Virus record (IMG/VR): IMGVR_UViG_3300042301_004349
Span: 62,001-126,000 of that record
Source: a virus
Strand: one strand, 5' to 3'
DNA length: 64,000 nt
Under the pieces are notes generated by a model, which saw nothing but the letters and a program-made list of their open reading frames with translations, did not search any database and was not told the DNA's origin. This document shows, in pieces, positions 45,860 to 54,367 of the stretch (position 1 is its first letter; each line of letters opens with the position of its first letter). Made by a program: the position numbers and the translations under genes.

Positions 45860-46120
45860 TTAGAACGTACCCAAATCAACTGATTGTGGAGTTGTTTCGT
45901 CTCCTAAAGTATCTATGTTGTCTATTGTTAGAGAAGCCGAGGATACACCAGGCATATCATGAATTACAGCATCTCCATACACGGTTATTGCGGGGATTGA
46001 TGATGTTTGTTGATAGAAGGTTGAGGATCCACTAACTACAGTTAAATCACCTTCTATTACTAATCCACTACCTGATAGGCTTAATGGGGATAATATTTGT
46101 TCTAATCTAATTCGTGCCAT
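45860..46120 (-). CDS. small beta-rich virion-type protein, 86 aa
   Basis: The sequence (MARIRLEQILSPLSLSG, then LVIEGDLTVVSGSSTFYQQ) reads like the start of a fibre protein but stops after 86 codons. It may be a short structural adaptor or the remnant of a fibre N-terminus. It is the last gene of the neck-type cluster and lies 1 nt from the upstream stop. Confidence 0.62.
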   Translation of the reverse strand: MARIRLEQILSPLSLSGSGLVIEGDLTVVSGSSTFYQQTSSIPAITVYGDAVIHDMPGVSSASLTIDNIDTLGDETTPQSVDLGTF

Positions 46121-46121
46121 T

Positions 46122-47354
46122 TTATGTTACTTTACCTACTACTATAATGGTATCAGTTGAAACTAATGTATACCCTAATATTGAAGGATTAATTGTTAAT
46201 ATTGAATTAGCACCAACGTCTACAAACGATACAATTGCTTGGTGTGGTATATAAAGACCATTTGCTGTAAATGTAAAGTTTGCTAATGTTGGGTTTGGTA
46301 TAAGTGACCCTTCTGGTGGGTTTAGTATACTTACTCCAACAAATGTTGCTGTGTTTGATGTTACAGTTGTAGCTGTTCTTGTGTTATTTGTTTGTAAATA
46401 TTCAAGATCACTAGCTGCTGTATCTGTAATAGTAACATTGGTAGAACCTTCAACAAATGATGTACCACCACCTATATTTGGTCTAATACCAATTGTTTGT
46501 ACTTCTTCAGCATCACCTGTTGTTGTTTCTAAACCAAATACTATTTGAGATTTAGAATAAAACATATCACTGTTTGCTAATTCTTTATTAATAGAATCAG
46601 GAATTATATATCCATTTAATGTAATACTAAATGTTGTTTTTGCAATTCTATCATTATCTGATTCTACTGCTACTGTTGTTGCAAATGAATCAATTCTAGA
46701 TCTAAATTGAAAACGTTTTGGATCACCCCAATATGAATCAGAAGCAAATTGTATTGCTTCAACAATTTTATTATTTTGTTCTACATAGTTTGTAAATATA
46801 ATACATTCATATGTTACAGTAACATAATCAGGTACTACAGATACATAAAATTGAGATGATGGGATTTTATTTGTTAATATTGAGAATTTATCATAATGGT
46901 TTTTAGCATTGTATTTTGTTTCAAACACTTGAAATAAATGAGCTTTGTTACCATCTATTTTATTGCCTAAAGTTCTATTTTTTTCAACATTATTACGTCT
47001 AAATACTATAATAGGGACTCTAACCTTATTATTTGAATCTCTTAAAAATCCGTCTTGTTGTATTGATTTCCATCTTTCAGGAGAACCATATATTATAGGA
47101 ACATTAATCATTTCCCCATCTTGGAATACTTGGGGTTTAATAGTGTTGTTAAAATAATATATAATAGCTGCGTCTAAATCTTGTAAACCAACAGAAAAAT
47201 CTTTTATTTTATCGTTTTTACGAGAAATTTCTCTAGCACGATTTTGAGTAAAAGAAGTAGTAGAAACTGGCTTGCCTATTGATTTATCATAGGCTTCTAT
47301 TTGTGACTGTGCAGCCTCAAATGGTTTTGTTGTTTCTATTGATCTTTTTCTCAT
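46122..47354 (-). CDS. neck/tail-completion-type structural protein, 410 aa
   Basis: The conserved-looking core is FSVGLQDLDAAIIYYFNNTI, then VPIIYGSPERWKSIQQDGFL and VPIIVFRRNNVEKNRTLGNK. This resembles proteins that, in T4-like phages of Bacteroidota, sit between head and fibre genes. Their role may be comparable to the T4 neck or tail-terminator proteins (gp13-gp15), but I cannot assign one. The C-terminal part (about 290-410) is Thr/Ser-rich and Ig-like in pattern (NPPEGSLIPNPTLANFTFTA). The start overlaps the upstream stop. Confidence 0.6.
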   Translation of the reverse strand: MRKRSIETTKPFEAAQSQIEAYDKSIGKPVSTTSFTQNRAREISRKNDKIKDFSVGLQDLDAAIIYYFNNTIKPQVFQDGEMINVPIIYGSPERWKSIQQDGFLRDSNNKVRVPIIVFRRNNVEKNRTLGNKIDGNKAHLFQVFETKYNAKNHYDKFSILTNKIPSSQFYVSVVPDYVTVTYECIIFTNYVEQNNKIVEAIQFASDSYWGDPKRFQFRSRIDSFATTVAVESDNDRIAKTTFSITLNGYIIPDSINKELANSDMFYSKSQIVFGLETTTGDAEEVQTIGIRPNIGGGTSFVEGSTNVTITDTAASDLEYLQTNNTRTATTVTSNTATFVGVSILNPPEGSLIPNPTLANFTFTANGLYIPHQAIVSFVDVGANSILTINPSILGYTLVSTDTIIVVGKVT

Positions 47355-47707
47355 TATATTCTACCTTGCTTTTCTAAAGCCATTAATTTATCTAAAGCAT
47401 TCATTGCTCTAAATAATTGGTTGTATAGTTTACTAATTTCTTTTGCTGTAGAAGCAATATCTGGATTTGTGGAGAAAGTGAATACATCAAATTCTCTTTT
47501 ATTTTGAATGATGGTTCTCTTAATATTATCAATTTTAGGTAGATTAATTACTTGAGAAGCAGACATTTCAGGACGATTTGGGTCCTGAGGTAATGGGACT
47601 AAAAGTCTACCTGTTTTATATAATTCTCTTTTTTGCTCAGGAGATAAATCTGAAATAGAAACTTCAGGACTTCCCATGATTTCGTCTAATATATCTGTTA
47701 ATTTCAT
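47354..47707 (-). CDS. hypothetical neck-cluster protein, 117 aa
   Basis: A helical protein beginning MKLTDILDEIMGSPEVSI, with a central VPLPQDPNRPEMSASQV loop and a C-terminal coiled coil (ISKLYNQLFRAMNALDKLM). Its opening resembles that of the preceding protein (MKLENILNEILS), which may mark a shared helical tag. Two nt separate it from the upstream stop. Function not recognised. Confidence 0.62.
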   Translation of the reverse strand: MKLTDILDEIMGSPEVSISDLSPEQKRELYKTGRLLVPLPQDPNRPEMSASQVINLPKIDNIKRTIIQNKREFDVFTFSTNPDIASTAKEISKLYNQLFRAMNALDKLMALEKQGRI

Positions 47708-47709
47708 AA

Positions 47710-48048
47710 TTAATATTGTCCTATTTTTTCAATTGTTTGTAATCTAGGAATAAATTGTAATAAACCGTCTACTTTATGAGTAGTTGATGAAGCTATTTTA
47801 ATTTTTTGAATATCTTCTTCTGGTGTTGTTGATACAATGTATTTAAGTTTTAGTAAAGCAAATTCAGCTACATTAGTTGCTTTTGCGTCTAAAAAATCAC
47901 TTTGTTGTACAGTTACAACCACAACTCCAGGAAGAGCTCTAATCTCATTATAAATCAATACTTGATTATAATTTGAATTAGTTTTTATCAATACTTCTAT
48001 TCGGTATATAGATAAAATCTCGTTTAATATATTTTCTAGTTTCATCAT
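47710..48048 (-). CDS. hypothetical neck-cluster protein, 112 aa
   Basis: I choose the ATG at 48048, which overlaps the upstream TGA (ATGATGA), rather than a longer frame starting at 48090 inside the previous gene. The protein (MMKLENILNEILSIYRIEVL, then EIRALPGVVVVTVQQSD and FALLKLKYIV) has an alternating alpha/beta ferredoxin-like pattern. No family is recognised; co-translation with the neck genes suggests a head-tail joining role. Confidence 0.62.
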   Translation of the reverse strand: MMKLENILNEILSIYRIEVLIKTNSNYNQVLIYNEIRALPGVVVVTVQQSDFLDAKATNVAEFALLKLKYIVSTTPEEDIQKIKIASSTTHKVDGLLQFIPRLQTIEKIGQY

Positions 48049-48638
48049 GATTCTAATATATTTAATCTTGTCATTCTTGTTAGAGAACAAGTCAAGATAT
48101 ATATAATAAGGTTACCAGTTGCATTTGCCGATTGAGCTGATATAGGAGTTCCAGCAGCTGTATAAAACTGAGCATCTGTTGATGTTACCTCATAATATCT
48201 GTCTCTATCAACTACTATATCTCCAACCTCTGGTGTGAAATTGAATTGTTCAACTGTTAATTTTGGTATACTTATTGTAATGTTTTGAGTAGGGTCGGAA
48301 CCATATTCAGCATCTACATAAGATAAAGCAGTTCTTTCAATTAAACACTTTATTTCCATTGGAGGATAATACCACTTCTCCATTGACTCACCATACATAT
48401 TAGCTACTGTATTATCTAGGTCACATTTAAAGTATCCTACTTTCATACCAGCAAAATTAATTGCTTGTTGAACAGTAGCTGCTGCCTGTCCACTAGGACC
48501 AGGAGATGGAGTTGGTGGTGCTGGTGGTGGAGTCGGTGTGGTAGGAGCAGGAGAGCCTATTCCACCTCCCCTTGGTGGGGGAGCAACAATAGGAGCCTGT
48601 GAAACTGTTCCTCCTTCTTTTATAATTCCTTTAGCCAT
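48045..48638 (-). CDS. neck-cluster structural protein with Pro-rich N-terminus, 197 aa
   Basis: Residues 17-50 are a Pro/Gly/Thr-rich linker (PTTPTPPPAPPTPSPGPSG), probably flexible. The folded part contains GMKVGYFKCDLDNTVANMYG, then PEVGDIVVDRDRYYEVTS, a strand-turn pattern seen in small neck and tail-completion proteins of several phages. It overlaps the upstream connector gene's stop by one base and the next start by four bases, so it is tightly coupled. The exact role is unassigned. Confidence 0.62.
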   Translation of the reverse strand: MAKGIIKEGGTVSQAPIVAPPPRGGGIGSPAPTTPTPPPAPPTPSPGPSGQAAATVQQAINFAGMKVGYFKCDLDNTVANMYGESMEKWYYPPMEIKCLIERTALSYVDAEYGSDPTQNITISIPKLTVEQFNFTPEVGDIVVDRDRYYEVTSTDAQFYTAAGTPISAQSANATGNLIIYILTCSLTRMTRLNILES

Positions 48639-50635
48639 TATTTAATATAAATTGGTAATGGAATAGATGCTAAAGTATCTTTTAAGAATCCAGCTTCTTG
48701 TTGTTTTCTTTCAAGTTGACTCTTACGAGAAACTTCATTTAGCATCTCTTTTAATTCCAAAATTAAATCTTCTTTTTCTTTTCTAGCATCTGTAATCAAT
48801 TCAGAACCATTTATTGGTCCTATACCTTGAATACTTGTAGAAGAATATTGAATACGAATATGTGCTTCAACTTCCCTAGCTAATGCTAAAGTATATTTAA
48901 ATATCCACATTCTACCAACAGTATTAATGTTCATATATACAGGATTTCTATAAGGAACATTCATTACATCAGTAACAACGTTCTTTCTTCTATCTCTTAA
49001 TATAGAATTTTTATTACTCTTTTTAACATATTCAAAGAATAAGTTTAAATCGATAGAAGGTCTTGGGAATATTCTTAATTTATTATTTTGTAATTCAAAT
49101 GAATAACCAGCACGTCTGATAGTGTCATTTAATTCAATTGATTGAATCTTTTGTAAGTCAAAATTCATAGGCATTAGCAAAAAGTTAATACCAGGGGAGA
49201 ATTGACCAAATCCAAATGTTTCAAGTAATGATTGAACACCAGTACCTGTGCCTGCATATGGGTCAAAATATCTAGCGATTGCTGGAGGTTGTTCATGATA
49301 TACTCTTCGAACCTCAATTGTATCTCCAAGTTCTAATGACTCTGATACAGCAGCCCATTCATTTAAATCATAATCCTGTTCACCAGGAATTAATTTCAAA
49401 CTACCTTTTTTAATATCATAATTTCCACCAACACTTGCTTCAGCTCCATAACCATCAGCAATAACTGATGTTATTGTTGTTAAGTTGTTGCTTAATACTT
49501 TATCATTAAATGTATCAACAGTTGTTTGAATATAAACTGTTGGGATAGTACCATTTGATCCTGTAAATCTTGCTCCATTACCTGCAATATTAGGTGTTGT
49601 AGTAAAGAAATAGATATGAGAATAACCTTCAGGTATACTATAATTAGATCCTGAAGTTACTCCTGTGAATTGAGCACTAGTTCCATTAATTCTAAAATTA
49701 GTAATATTAGAATATGATAATGAAGAAGAAATATTTAAAGTTGTTGCAGGAGAACCTGTAACAAATGTCATAGGTGTACCAAATGAAGCAGAAGATACTG
49801 CAGTTAATTTAGCTGCTATATTTGCTGCTGTTAATGCTGCTGTACTTCCAGTTACAATATAAAAATTAGTATCTGTATCAACCCCTGTATCATCTCCTAC
49901 ATAGAAATTAGTAATTGTATTGTTACTACCTGTAACAACAAATGATGTTGAACCTGATGTAATACTAACACTAGCTGCATTCCATGATGAAGTAGCAGCA
50001 TTATAATATGGTGTAACAACAGTTGCACCACCCGTTCTATTAAATTGATTATACACAAACTGGCTCAAATCCATTACAAGATTACCTGGTCCTGTGTATG
50101 TTGGATCAACAAATCCAGATCCCAAAGTAAATGAGTTGATATAGCTAAAGTCAGGCGCGATAAAATCGTTGATAGAGGCGGAAATAACCCAGATCTCATT
50201 ATCTACGATAGACGCTGAATAAGACTGATTAAAGTTTACTTCAGCCCAATTCGCTGGTCTTGGAGCAGACCAACTAACAGGAGAACCAATATCATCACTT
50301 AATATATGAGTATAACCTATATTTGAAAATGGAGAGGTTTCTGAGCCTTCCATGTTGATATAGTTGTCTCTAATTTTATATTGGTAAACTAAGTTACCAT
50401 ATGTAGTAACTGCTTCTTCAAAAGCAGCATATATAGTTAAATCGCTAATGTTTAATGTTGACAAACCTATACCTGTACCTAAACGTTGAGCAACGTACTT
50501 AGCAGCATTCTTAGCATCACGTAAGAATTCAGGATCATCAGTATAATATTCAAAGGGGCAATTGCCCTTTACATTTGAAAGATATGATACATCACCATTG
50601 TAATTATCATATAGTTGCATTAAGTTAATCGCCAT
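48638..50635 (-). CDS. head-tail connector (neck)-type virion protein, 665 aa
   Basis: The C-terminal third has a pattern that I associate with a conserved structural protein of marine T4-like phages: LIPGEQDYDLNEWAAVSESL, GDTIEVRRVYHEQPPAI, FELQNNKLRIFPRPSIDLNL, IFKYTLALAREVEAHIRI and DARKEKEDLILELKEMLNE. The middle (about 175-360) is a Ser/Thr/Asn-rich insert (SGSTSFVVTGSNNTITNFYV) that may be a surface domain. It opens a tightly overlapping cluster (50635-45860) after PhoH, in the place expected for neck genes. Family name uncertain. Confidence 0.65.
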   Translation of the reverse strand: MAINLMQLYDNYNGDVSYLSNVKGNCPFEYYTDDPEFLRDAKNAAKYVAQRLGTGIGLSTLNISDLTIYAAFEEAVTTYGNLVYQYKIRDNYINMEGSETSPFSNIGYTHILSDDIGSPVSWSAPRPANWAEVNFNQSYSASIVDNEIWVISASINDFIAPDFSYINSFTLGSGFVDPTYTGPGNLVMDLSQFVYNQFNRTGGATVVTPYYNAATSSWNAASVSITSGSTSFVVTGSNNTITNFYVGDDTGVDTDTNFYIVTGSTAALTAANIAAKLTAVSSASFGTPMTFVTGSPATTLNISSSLSYSNITNFRINGTSAQFTGVTSGSNYSIPEGYSHIYFFTTTPNIAGNGARFTGSNGTIPTVYIQTTVDTFNDKVLSNNLTTITSVIADGYGAEASVGGNYDIKKGSLKLIPGEQDYDLNEWAAVSESLELGDTIEVRRVYHEQPPAIARYFDPYAGTGTGVQSLLETFGFGQFSPGINFLLMPMNFDLQKIQSIELNDTIRRAGYSFELQNNKLRIFPRPSIDLNLFFEYVKKSNKNSILRDRRKNVVTDVMNVPYRNPVYMNINTVGRMWIFKYTLALAREVEAHIRIQYSSTSIQGIGPINGSELITDARKEKEDLILELKEMLNEVSRKSQLERKQQEAGFLKDTLASIPLPIYIK

Positions 50636-50655
50636 TATTCACTAGTATTTGTCAT

Positions 50656-50665
50656 GTATAAATAT
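50656..50665 (-). promoter_or_regulatory. late-promoter-like motif (ATATTTATAC)
   Basis: It ends 20 nt before ATG 50635, followed by ATGACAAATACT. It would drive the whole neck cluster. Confidence 0.65.
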
Positions 50666-50673
50666 TGAATATA

Positions 50674-51342
50674 TTATTTCCCATATTCATAATCCAATAT
50701 CTTACCAACTAGGTCCGATCTATGGTTAGTTGCTAATTTAATCCACTGAATTTCTTCAATTTTTTTAGATAATTCAATGACATACAACAATCCATTTAAT
50801 TCACCTGTTGGATTTTTAATATCAGTTTGTTCATTATCCCCATTAATTACTATCTTACCATTTTTACCTAAACGTGTTAATATAGCTAACATTTCACCTT
50901 TAGTTAGATTTTGAGCTTCTTCAACAATTAAAATATCATCAATTGTTTTACCACGAATGAATTGAACAGGTAATGCTTTAATTTTTTCTTCTTGTACTAA
51001 CTTCGCAACCTCATTTTTATCAGAACAACATTTAGATAGGTTTTCTAACAACGCTTCCATATATGGATCAAATTTTTCACTTAAGGCTCCTGGTAGGAAT
51101 CCTAAACTTTTGCCTACTTCAACAGCAGCACGTGTATTGTATATACAATCTATTTGTTTTCTTTTAAGGAAATCTAATGCTGCTTGTGCACATACTAATG
51201 ATTTACCACTTCCTGCTCTACCTGTTATTATAACAATTTGGTTTTCTACTATTAATCGTTTTGCTTCTTTTTGTTCTTCATTTAATTGAACTGCGTTAAT
51301 TGATTTAATTTCACTTTTGCGTTCGCGATTAGGTTCTCTCAT
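50674..51342 (-). CDS. phoH: PhoH-like ATPase
   Basis: The 222-aa protein has Walker A IVIITGRAGSGKSLVCAQAA, then YNTRAAVEVGKSLGFLPGAL, Walker B DDILIVEEAQNLT, the sensor-like KIVINGDNEQTD and the C-terminal ATNHRSDLV. This is the standard P-loop ATPase layout of PhoH proteins, which are common in phages; their role is not settled and a link to RNA metabolism or phosphate stress is often suggested. I choose ATG 51342; an in-frame TTG at 51366 lies inside the promoter-like motif and is unlikely. It lies between the capsid and neck genes as a single-gene unit. Confidence 0.9.
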   Translation of the reverse strand: MREPNRERKSEIKSINAVQLNEEQKEAKRLIVENQIVIITGRAGSGKSLVCAQAALDFLKRKQIDCIYNTRAAVEVGKSLGFLPGALSEKFDPYMEALLENLSKCCSDKNEVAKLVQEEKIKALPVQFIRGKTIDDILIVEEAQNLTKGEMLAILTRLGKNGKIVINGDNEQTDIKNPTGELNGLLYVIELSKKIEEIQWIKLATNHRSDLVGKILDYEYGK

Positions 51343-51363
51343 ATGTAACGGTTGTTTAATTTC

Positions 51364-51373
51364 CAATAAATAT
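51364..51373 (-). promoter_or_regulatory. late-promoter-like motif (ATATTTATTG)
   Basis: It directly follows the capsid-gene terminator and ends 21 nt before ATG 51342 of phoH. Confidence 0.6.
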
Positions 51374-51376
51374 TAA

Positions 51377-51407
51377 CAAAAAAAGCCCGACCTTACGGGG
51401 TCGGGCT
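51377..51407 (-). terminator. rho-independent terminator after the major capsid gene
   Basis: On the coding strand AGCCCGACC and GGTCGGGCT pair over 9 bp around a six-base loop, followed by seven T residues. It is strong and well placed to end the scaffold/capsid message. Confidence 0.92.
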
Positions 51408-51450
51408 ATTTAGAACTATAATACTGAGATTATAGTGGGGCTAGTTTAGA

Positions 51451-53046
51451 TTAAACTGTTTCTAAACCGTGTACAATCACTTTACCATAGAATTCAGGAC
51501 GAACCATTTTCTTAGCGTAACGAGTCATCAAACCTTTACGTGGAGTAAATGTTGTTGGATCGTATACTAATGGAGTCATCATTACTGGGATATATGGAGC
51601 GAATACAGCACCTGTTTCCAAGAACTGAGCACCTTTGTAACCCATCAAGATGATGTTTTCAGTGAAGTAAGGGTTTTTGTAAACTTTGTAACGGCTGTTT
51701 AAAGAACCGATCTTTTGGATACCGAAGTTGAATTCAGCTTTATCACCATCACCATCAGAAGCAAATCCTGGGATTGATTCTAAGATAGTAGCTACAGTTG
51801 GAGATACTACTAAGAAGTTAGCACCACCACGTAATGTTAATTGGTGAATCTTGTTAGAAACTTTCTGTAATTTAGTTCCTAAAGTTTGGAACCAACCACC
51901 TTGAGTGTTGAAGAAAGTGTTTGTTAAAGCAGCGAAAGAGCTACCGTTCCAAGCCACGTTGTTCTGAGCTGACCAATATTCAGTTGTAGAAGTTGGTACG
52001 TTCTTAATCAACATTTCTAAGATTTCTAAATCGATTTCCATAGAGATGTACTGGCTCATTAAGCTAGTTAATTCAGCTTCAGCATCGATTGAATGGTAAG
52101 CATTCAAATCCTGAGCGAATTCTGGAGTCCATTGTGCTTTTAACTTACGAGTCTTAGCAACAACTGCTTCAGACTTCATGTTAACATCCAATGAAGGGAT
52201 AACGATTTGAGAAGCGCTATTAGCGTTAGGAACGCTATAATCAGCTCTATCTTCGAAATCACCACGAGCGTTATCACGGTTAGCTTTGTTGAAGAACAAT
52301 ACTACGTTTTCTTTAGCACCACCGTCTACTACGTAAACGATATCGCTACCTACAACTTTAGTGTACTGAGGTAATACTTTAGATTCGTCAGCAGTAGAAC
52401 CACTAATGAAAGTACCACGAACAGCTTCAACATCTAAATCTGTAATACCAGCAGCACCAGTAACAGTTACTTTTTTCAAAGTAGTTAAAGATACTGTTGT
52501 ATCATAATTAACATCAGCTAAAGTAGCAGAAGCAGTAGCAACTGAAGCAGAAGCAAATGATTGAGAGAATTGGTTGATTGAATAACCAAATTTACCAACA
52601 CCATACAAACCTTTTGCTGTATCAGTTGATTTTAAATCAGTAGAAGCACCATATAAAGATCCTTCAAATGCTTTCTTATCTGTACCATATTTGAAGTCAA
52701 GATAGAAAATAAGACCTGAAGGTAAGCTCATAGATTGAACTGAAACGAATTCTTTAGCGCTGATATCACCGAATACACGACGAACTAACGGTAAAGCAAC
52801 TCCAGCCCAGTTCTCACCGAAACCAGCACCGAAAGTAGCTGCACCACCACCTAAACCAGTGTTGTTGCTTTCTACTACTAATTGCTTAGCTTGGTTTTCT
52901 AACAAGATAGCCATGTTGTTCTTCTCGATTTCATTCTTAAGACCTTCTAAAAGGCCAGACTTAGTCCACTTAGAAACTAAGGTATTAGCTGTATCCATTA
53001 CACGAGCGTAAGGATTAGCTGATTCTAATAATTGTTGAATTTCCAT
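51451..53046 (-). CDS. 23: major capsid protein (gp23)
   Basis: The 531-aa protein (T4 gp23 is 521) follows the scaffold gene. MAILLENQAKQL lines up with the T4 segment containing FENQEK, and LPLVRRVFGDISAKEFVSVQ, then SMSLPSGLIFYLDFKYG, matches the T4 M-V-R-R...S-P-T-G-x-x-F...Y-G region. Near the C-terminus are LRGGANFLVVSPTVATIL and YKNPYFTENIILMGYKG. A likely prohead-protease site lies after E59 (KQLVVE then SNNTGLGG), close to the T4 cut after residue 65. The 84 bases after the gene hold a strong terminator. Confidence 0.95.
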   Translation of the reverse strand: MEIQQLLESANPYARVMDTANTLVSKWTKSGLLEGLKNEIEKNNMAILLENQAKQLVVESNNTGLGGGAATFGAGFGENWAGVALPLVRRVFGDISAKEFVSVQSMSLPSGLIFYLDFKYGTDKKAFEGSLYGASTDLKSTDTAKGLYGVGKFGYSINQFSQSFASASVATASATLADVNYDTTVSLTTLKKVTVTGAAGITDLDVEAVRGTFISGSTADESKVLPQYTKVVGSDIVYVVDGGAKENVVLFFNKANRDNARGDFEDRADYSVPNANSASQIVIPSLDVNMKSEAVVAKTRKLKAQWTPEFAQDLNAYHSIDAEAELTSLMSQYISMEIDLEILEMLIKNVPTSTTEYWSAQNNVAWNGSSFAALTNTFFNTQGGWFQTLGTKLQKVSNKIHQLTLRGGANFLVVSPTVATILESIPGFASDGDGDKAEFNFGIQKIGSLNSRYKVYKNPYFTENIILMGYKGAQFLETGAVFAPYIPVMMTPLVYDPTTFTPRKGLMTRYAKKMVRPEFYGKVIVHGLETV

Positions 53047-53072
53047 TTTTAAATGAATTTTTGTTTTTAATT

Positions 53073-54224
53073 TTAATACTTTGTTATACCTGCTAACTTT
53101 TGGAATCTAGAAATTTGTTCGTTTGTTTCAACGATTTGTTTGCTAGGTGAATTGCCAGCTGGTTTTGAAGCGAATCCTTTAATGATTCCTTCTTTTACCA
53201 TACCTTTTGAAGTTTCTTTAGCTTCTAAAGACTCGTTAAGAGCTTCAAATACTAATTTAGCTTCGTTTGGTGTAGTTGCTTTGTCAAAAGCGTTAATTAC
53301 TTTAATTTTGTTGTCTTCAGATAAATTTTTAGCTTTGAAAATCTTGTTAACATACAATAACTTAGCGTTCAATAAGTTAACTTCATTCAATTCATTACGT
53401 AAAGTTTTGATTGTAGCAACTGCTTCATCCAATTCTTTTTCGTCTTTTTTAGCTTTCTTAGCTTCATCTACTACATCTTCATTTGCTTCGTTTGTATCTA
53501 AAGCATCTAATTCAGCTAATAGTTCTTCTAAGTTGATTTCGTCTTCTGCCATTTCTGGTTCAGCACCATCCATTTCAACTTCATCATCCATCATTTCTTC
53601 TTCACCTTCAGCTTCGCCGCCTTCTAATTCAGAATCTACGATGTCTTTGATAATGTCTTTTAAATCTTCGATGGTTAAATCAGCTACTGACATTTCTTCT
53701 TCAGGCATTTCTTCAGTCTCTTCTTCAGTTTCTTCTTGACCTTCGTTTCTGGCACTGAAATCAGATCCAGAATGTGTACCCATTTTTGAGGTACCAGCAG
53801 CTGCTAATTTTTCTAATTCAGCATACGCTTTCTTAGCCATAGGTCCACCTTTTTTAATAAGAGATTTAATACCGTTGATGATAACTTCTAAACCAGCACC
53901 GGCTGCATTAGATGGATCATATCCACCACTTGCTCCAGTTACTTCGTCAATCTCTTCATCAGAACCTTCTTCAAGTTCTAATTCAGCTAAAAACTCGTCT
54001 AAATTCAACTCTTCTTCCATGTTTTCTTCATAGGAAGGAGCTACTTCATCGATTTCTTCTTTACCTTCGTCATCTTTTGCCATTTCTTCTAACTTAGAAG
54101 CTAACATAGACTGTAGATGAGGAGTTAAAGTTTCTTCAAGAGCAGCTTTTGCATTAACTAACGCAGCTTCGCGAATAGTTTTTGCTTCAGCAATTGCTTG
54201 CTTAAATAATTCTTTGTTTGTCAT
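53073..54224 (-). CDS. 22: prohead scaffold protein (gp22-like)
   Basis: The 383-aa protein is very acidic, helical and coiled-coil-rich, the scaffold profile. The N-terminus (MTNKELFKQAIAEAKTIREA) and several Glu/Asp runs (EEETEEMPEEEMSVADL) fit a core that is degraded by the prohead protease; many L-x-E or I-x-E sites are present. The last residues, ISRFQKLAGITKY, carry the R-F-Q-x-L-A-G-I motif also found in two other head-region proteins (see findings). It lies 26 nt before the major capsid gene and after the protease, the T4 order 21-22-23. Confidence 0.82.
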   Translation of the reverse strand: MTNKELFKQAIAEAKTIREAALVNAKAALEETLTPHLQSMLASKLEEMAKDDEGKEEIDEVAPSYEENMEEELNLDEFLAELELEEGSDEEIDEVTGASGGYDPSNAAGAGLEVIINGIKSLIKKGGPMAKKAYAELEKLAAAGTSKMGTHSGSDFSARNEGQEETEEETEEMPEEEMSVADLTIEDLKDIIKDIVDSELEGGEAEGEEEMMDDEVEMDGAEPEMAEDEINLEELLAELDALDTNEANEDVVDEAKKAKKDEKELDEAVATIKTLRNELNEVNLLNAKLLYVNKIFKAKNLSEDNKIKVINAFDKATTPNEAKLVFEALNESLEAKETSKGMVKEGIIKGFASKPAGNSPSKQIVETNEQISRFQKLAGITKY

Positions 54225-54249
54225 TTGTCCTTAAATTTTTTTCGGAAAT

Positions 54250-54280
54250 AAGCTTATTAGAGGGGAAGCTTAATAGAGGG
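54250..54280. repeat. 15-bp direct repeat upstream of the scaffold gene
   Basis: On the plus strand AAGCTTA(T/A)TAGAGGG occurs twice in immediate succession (54250-54264 and 54266-54280), with a single mismatch and a 1-nt gap. It lies in the 143-base leader between the protease terminator and scaffold ATG 54224. Confidence 0.6.
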
Positions 54281-54300
54281 TTGTATAATACCTGAACTAC

Positions 54301-54335
54301 AATAAAAAATGGGTAGTCCATTTTAGGCTACCCAT
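54301..54335 (-). terminator. rho-independent terminator after the prohead protease gene
   Basis: On the coding strand ATGGGTAGCC...GGACTACCCAT forms a stem of at least 8 bp with a T-rich tail (TTTTTTATT). Unusually, a TATTTAT motif at about 54333-54342 precedes rather than follows the hairpin. Confidence 0.82.
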
Positions 54336-54367
54336 AAATATATGTAGATACGAAAAACCGTGAACTG

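Noticed and set aside
48049-48090. Longer start for the 112-aa neck-cluster protein
   Set aside because: It would overlap the previous gene by 46 bases; the ATGATGA overlap at 48048-48045 is the usual coupling in this cluster.
53140-53739. Plus-strand 199-aa Ser-rich frame opposite the scaffold gene
   Set aside because: It is the antisense of Glu/Asp/Ala codon runs in the scaffold protein, giving Ser/Phe/Leu-rich nonsense.
54332-54342. TATTTAT-like motif after the protease gene
   Set aside because: It lies upstream of the terminator hairpin and about 110 nt from the scaffold start, so a promoter role is doubtful; not counted among the copies.
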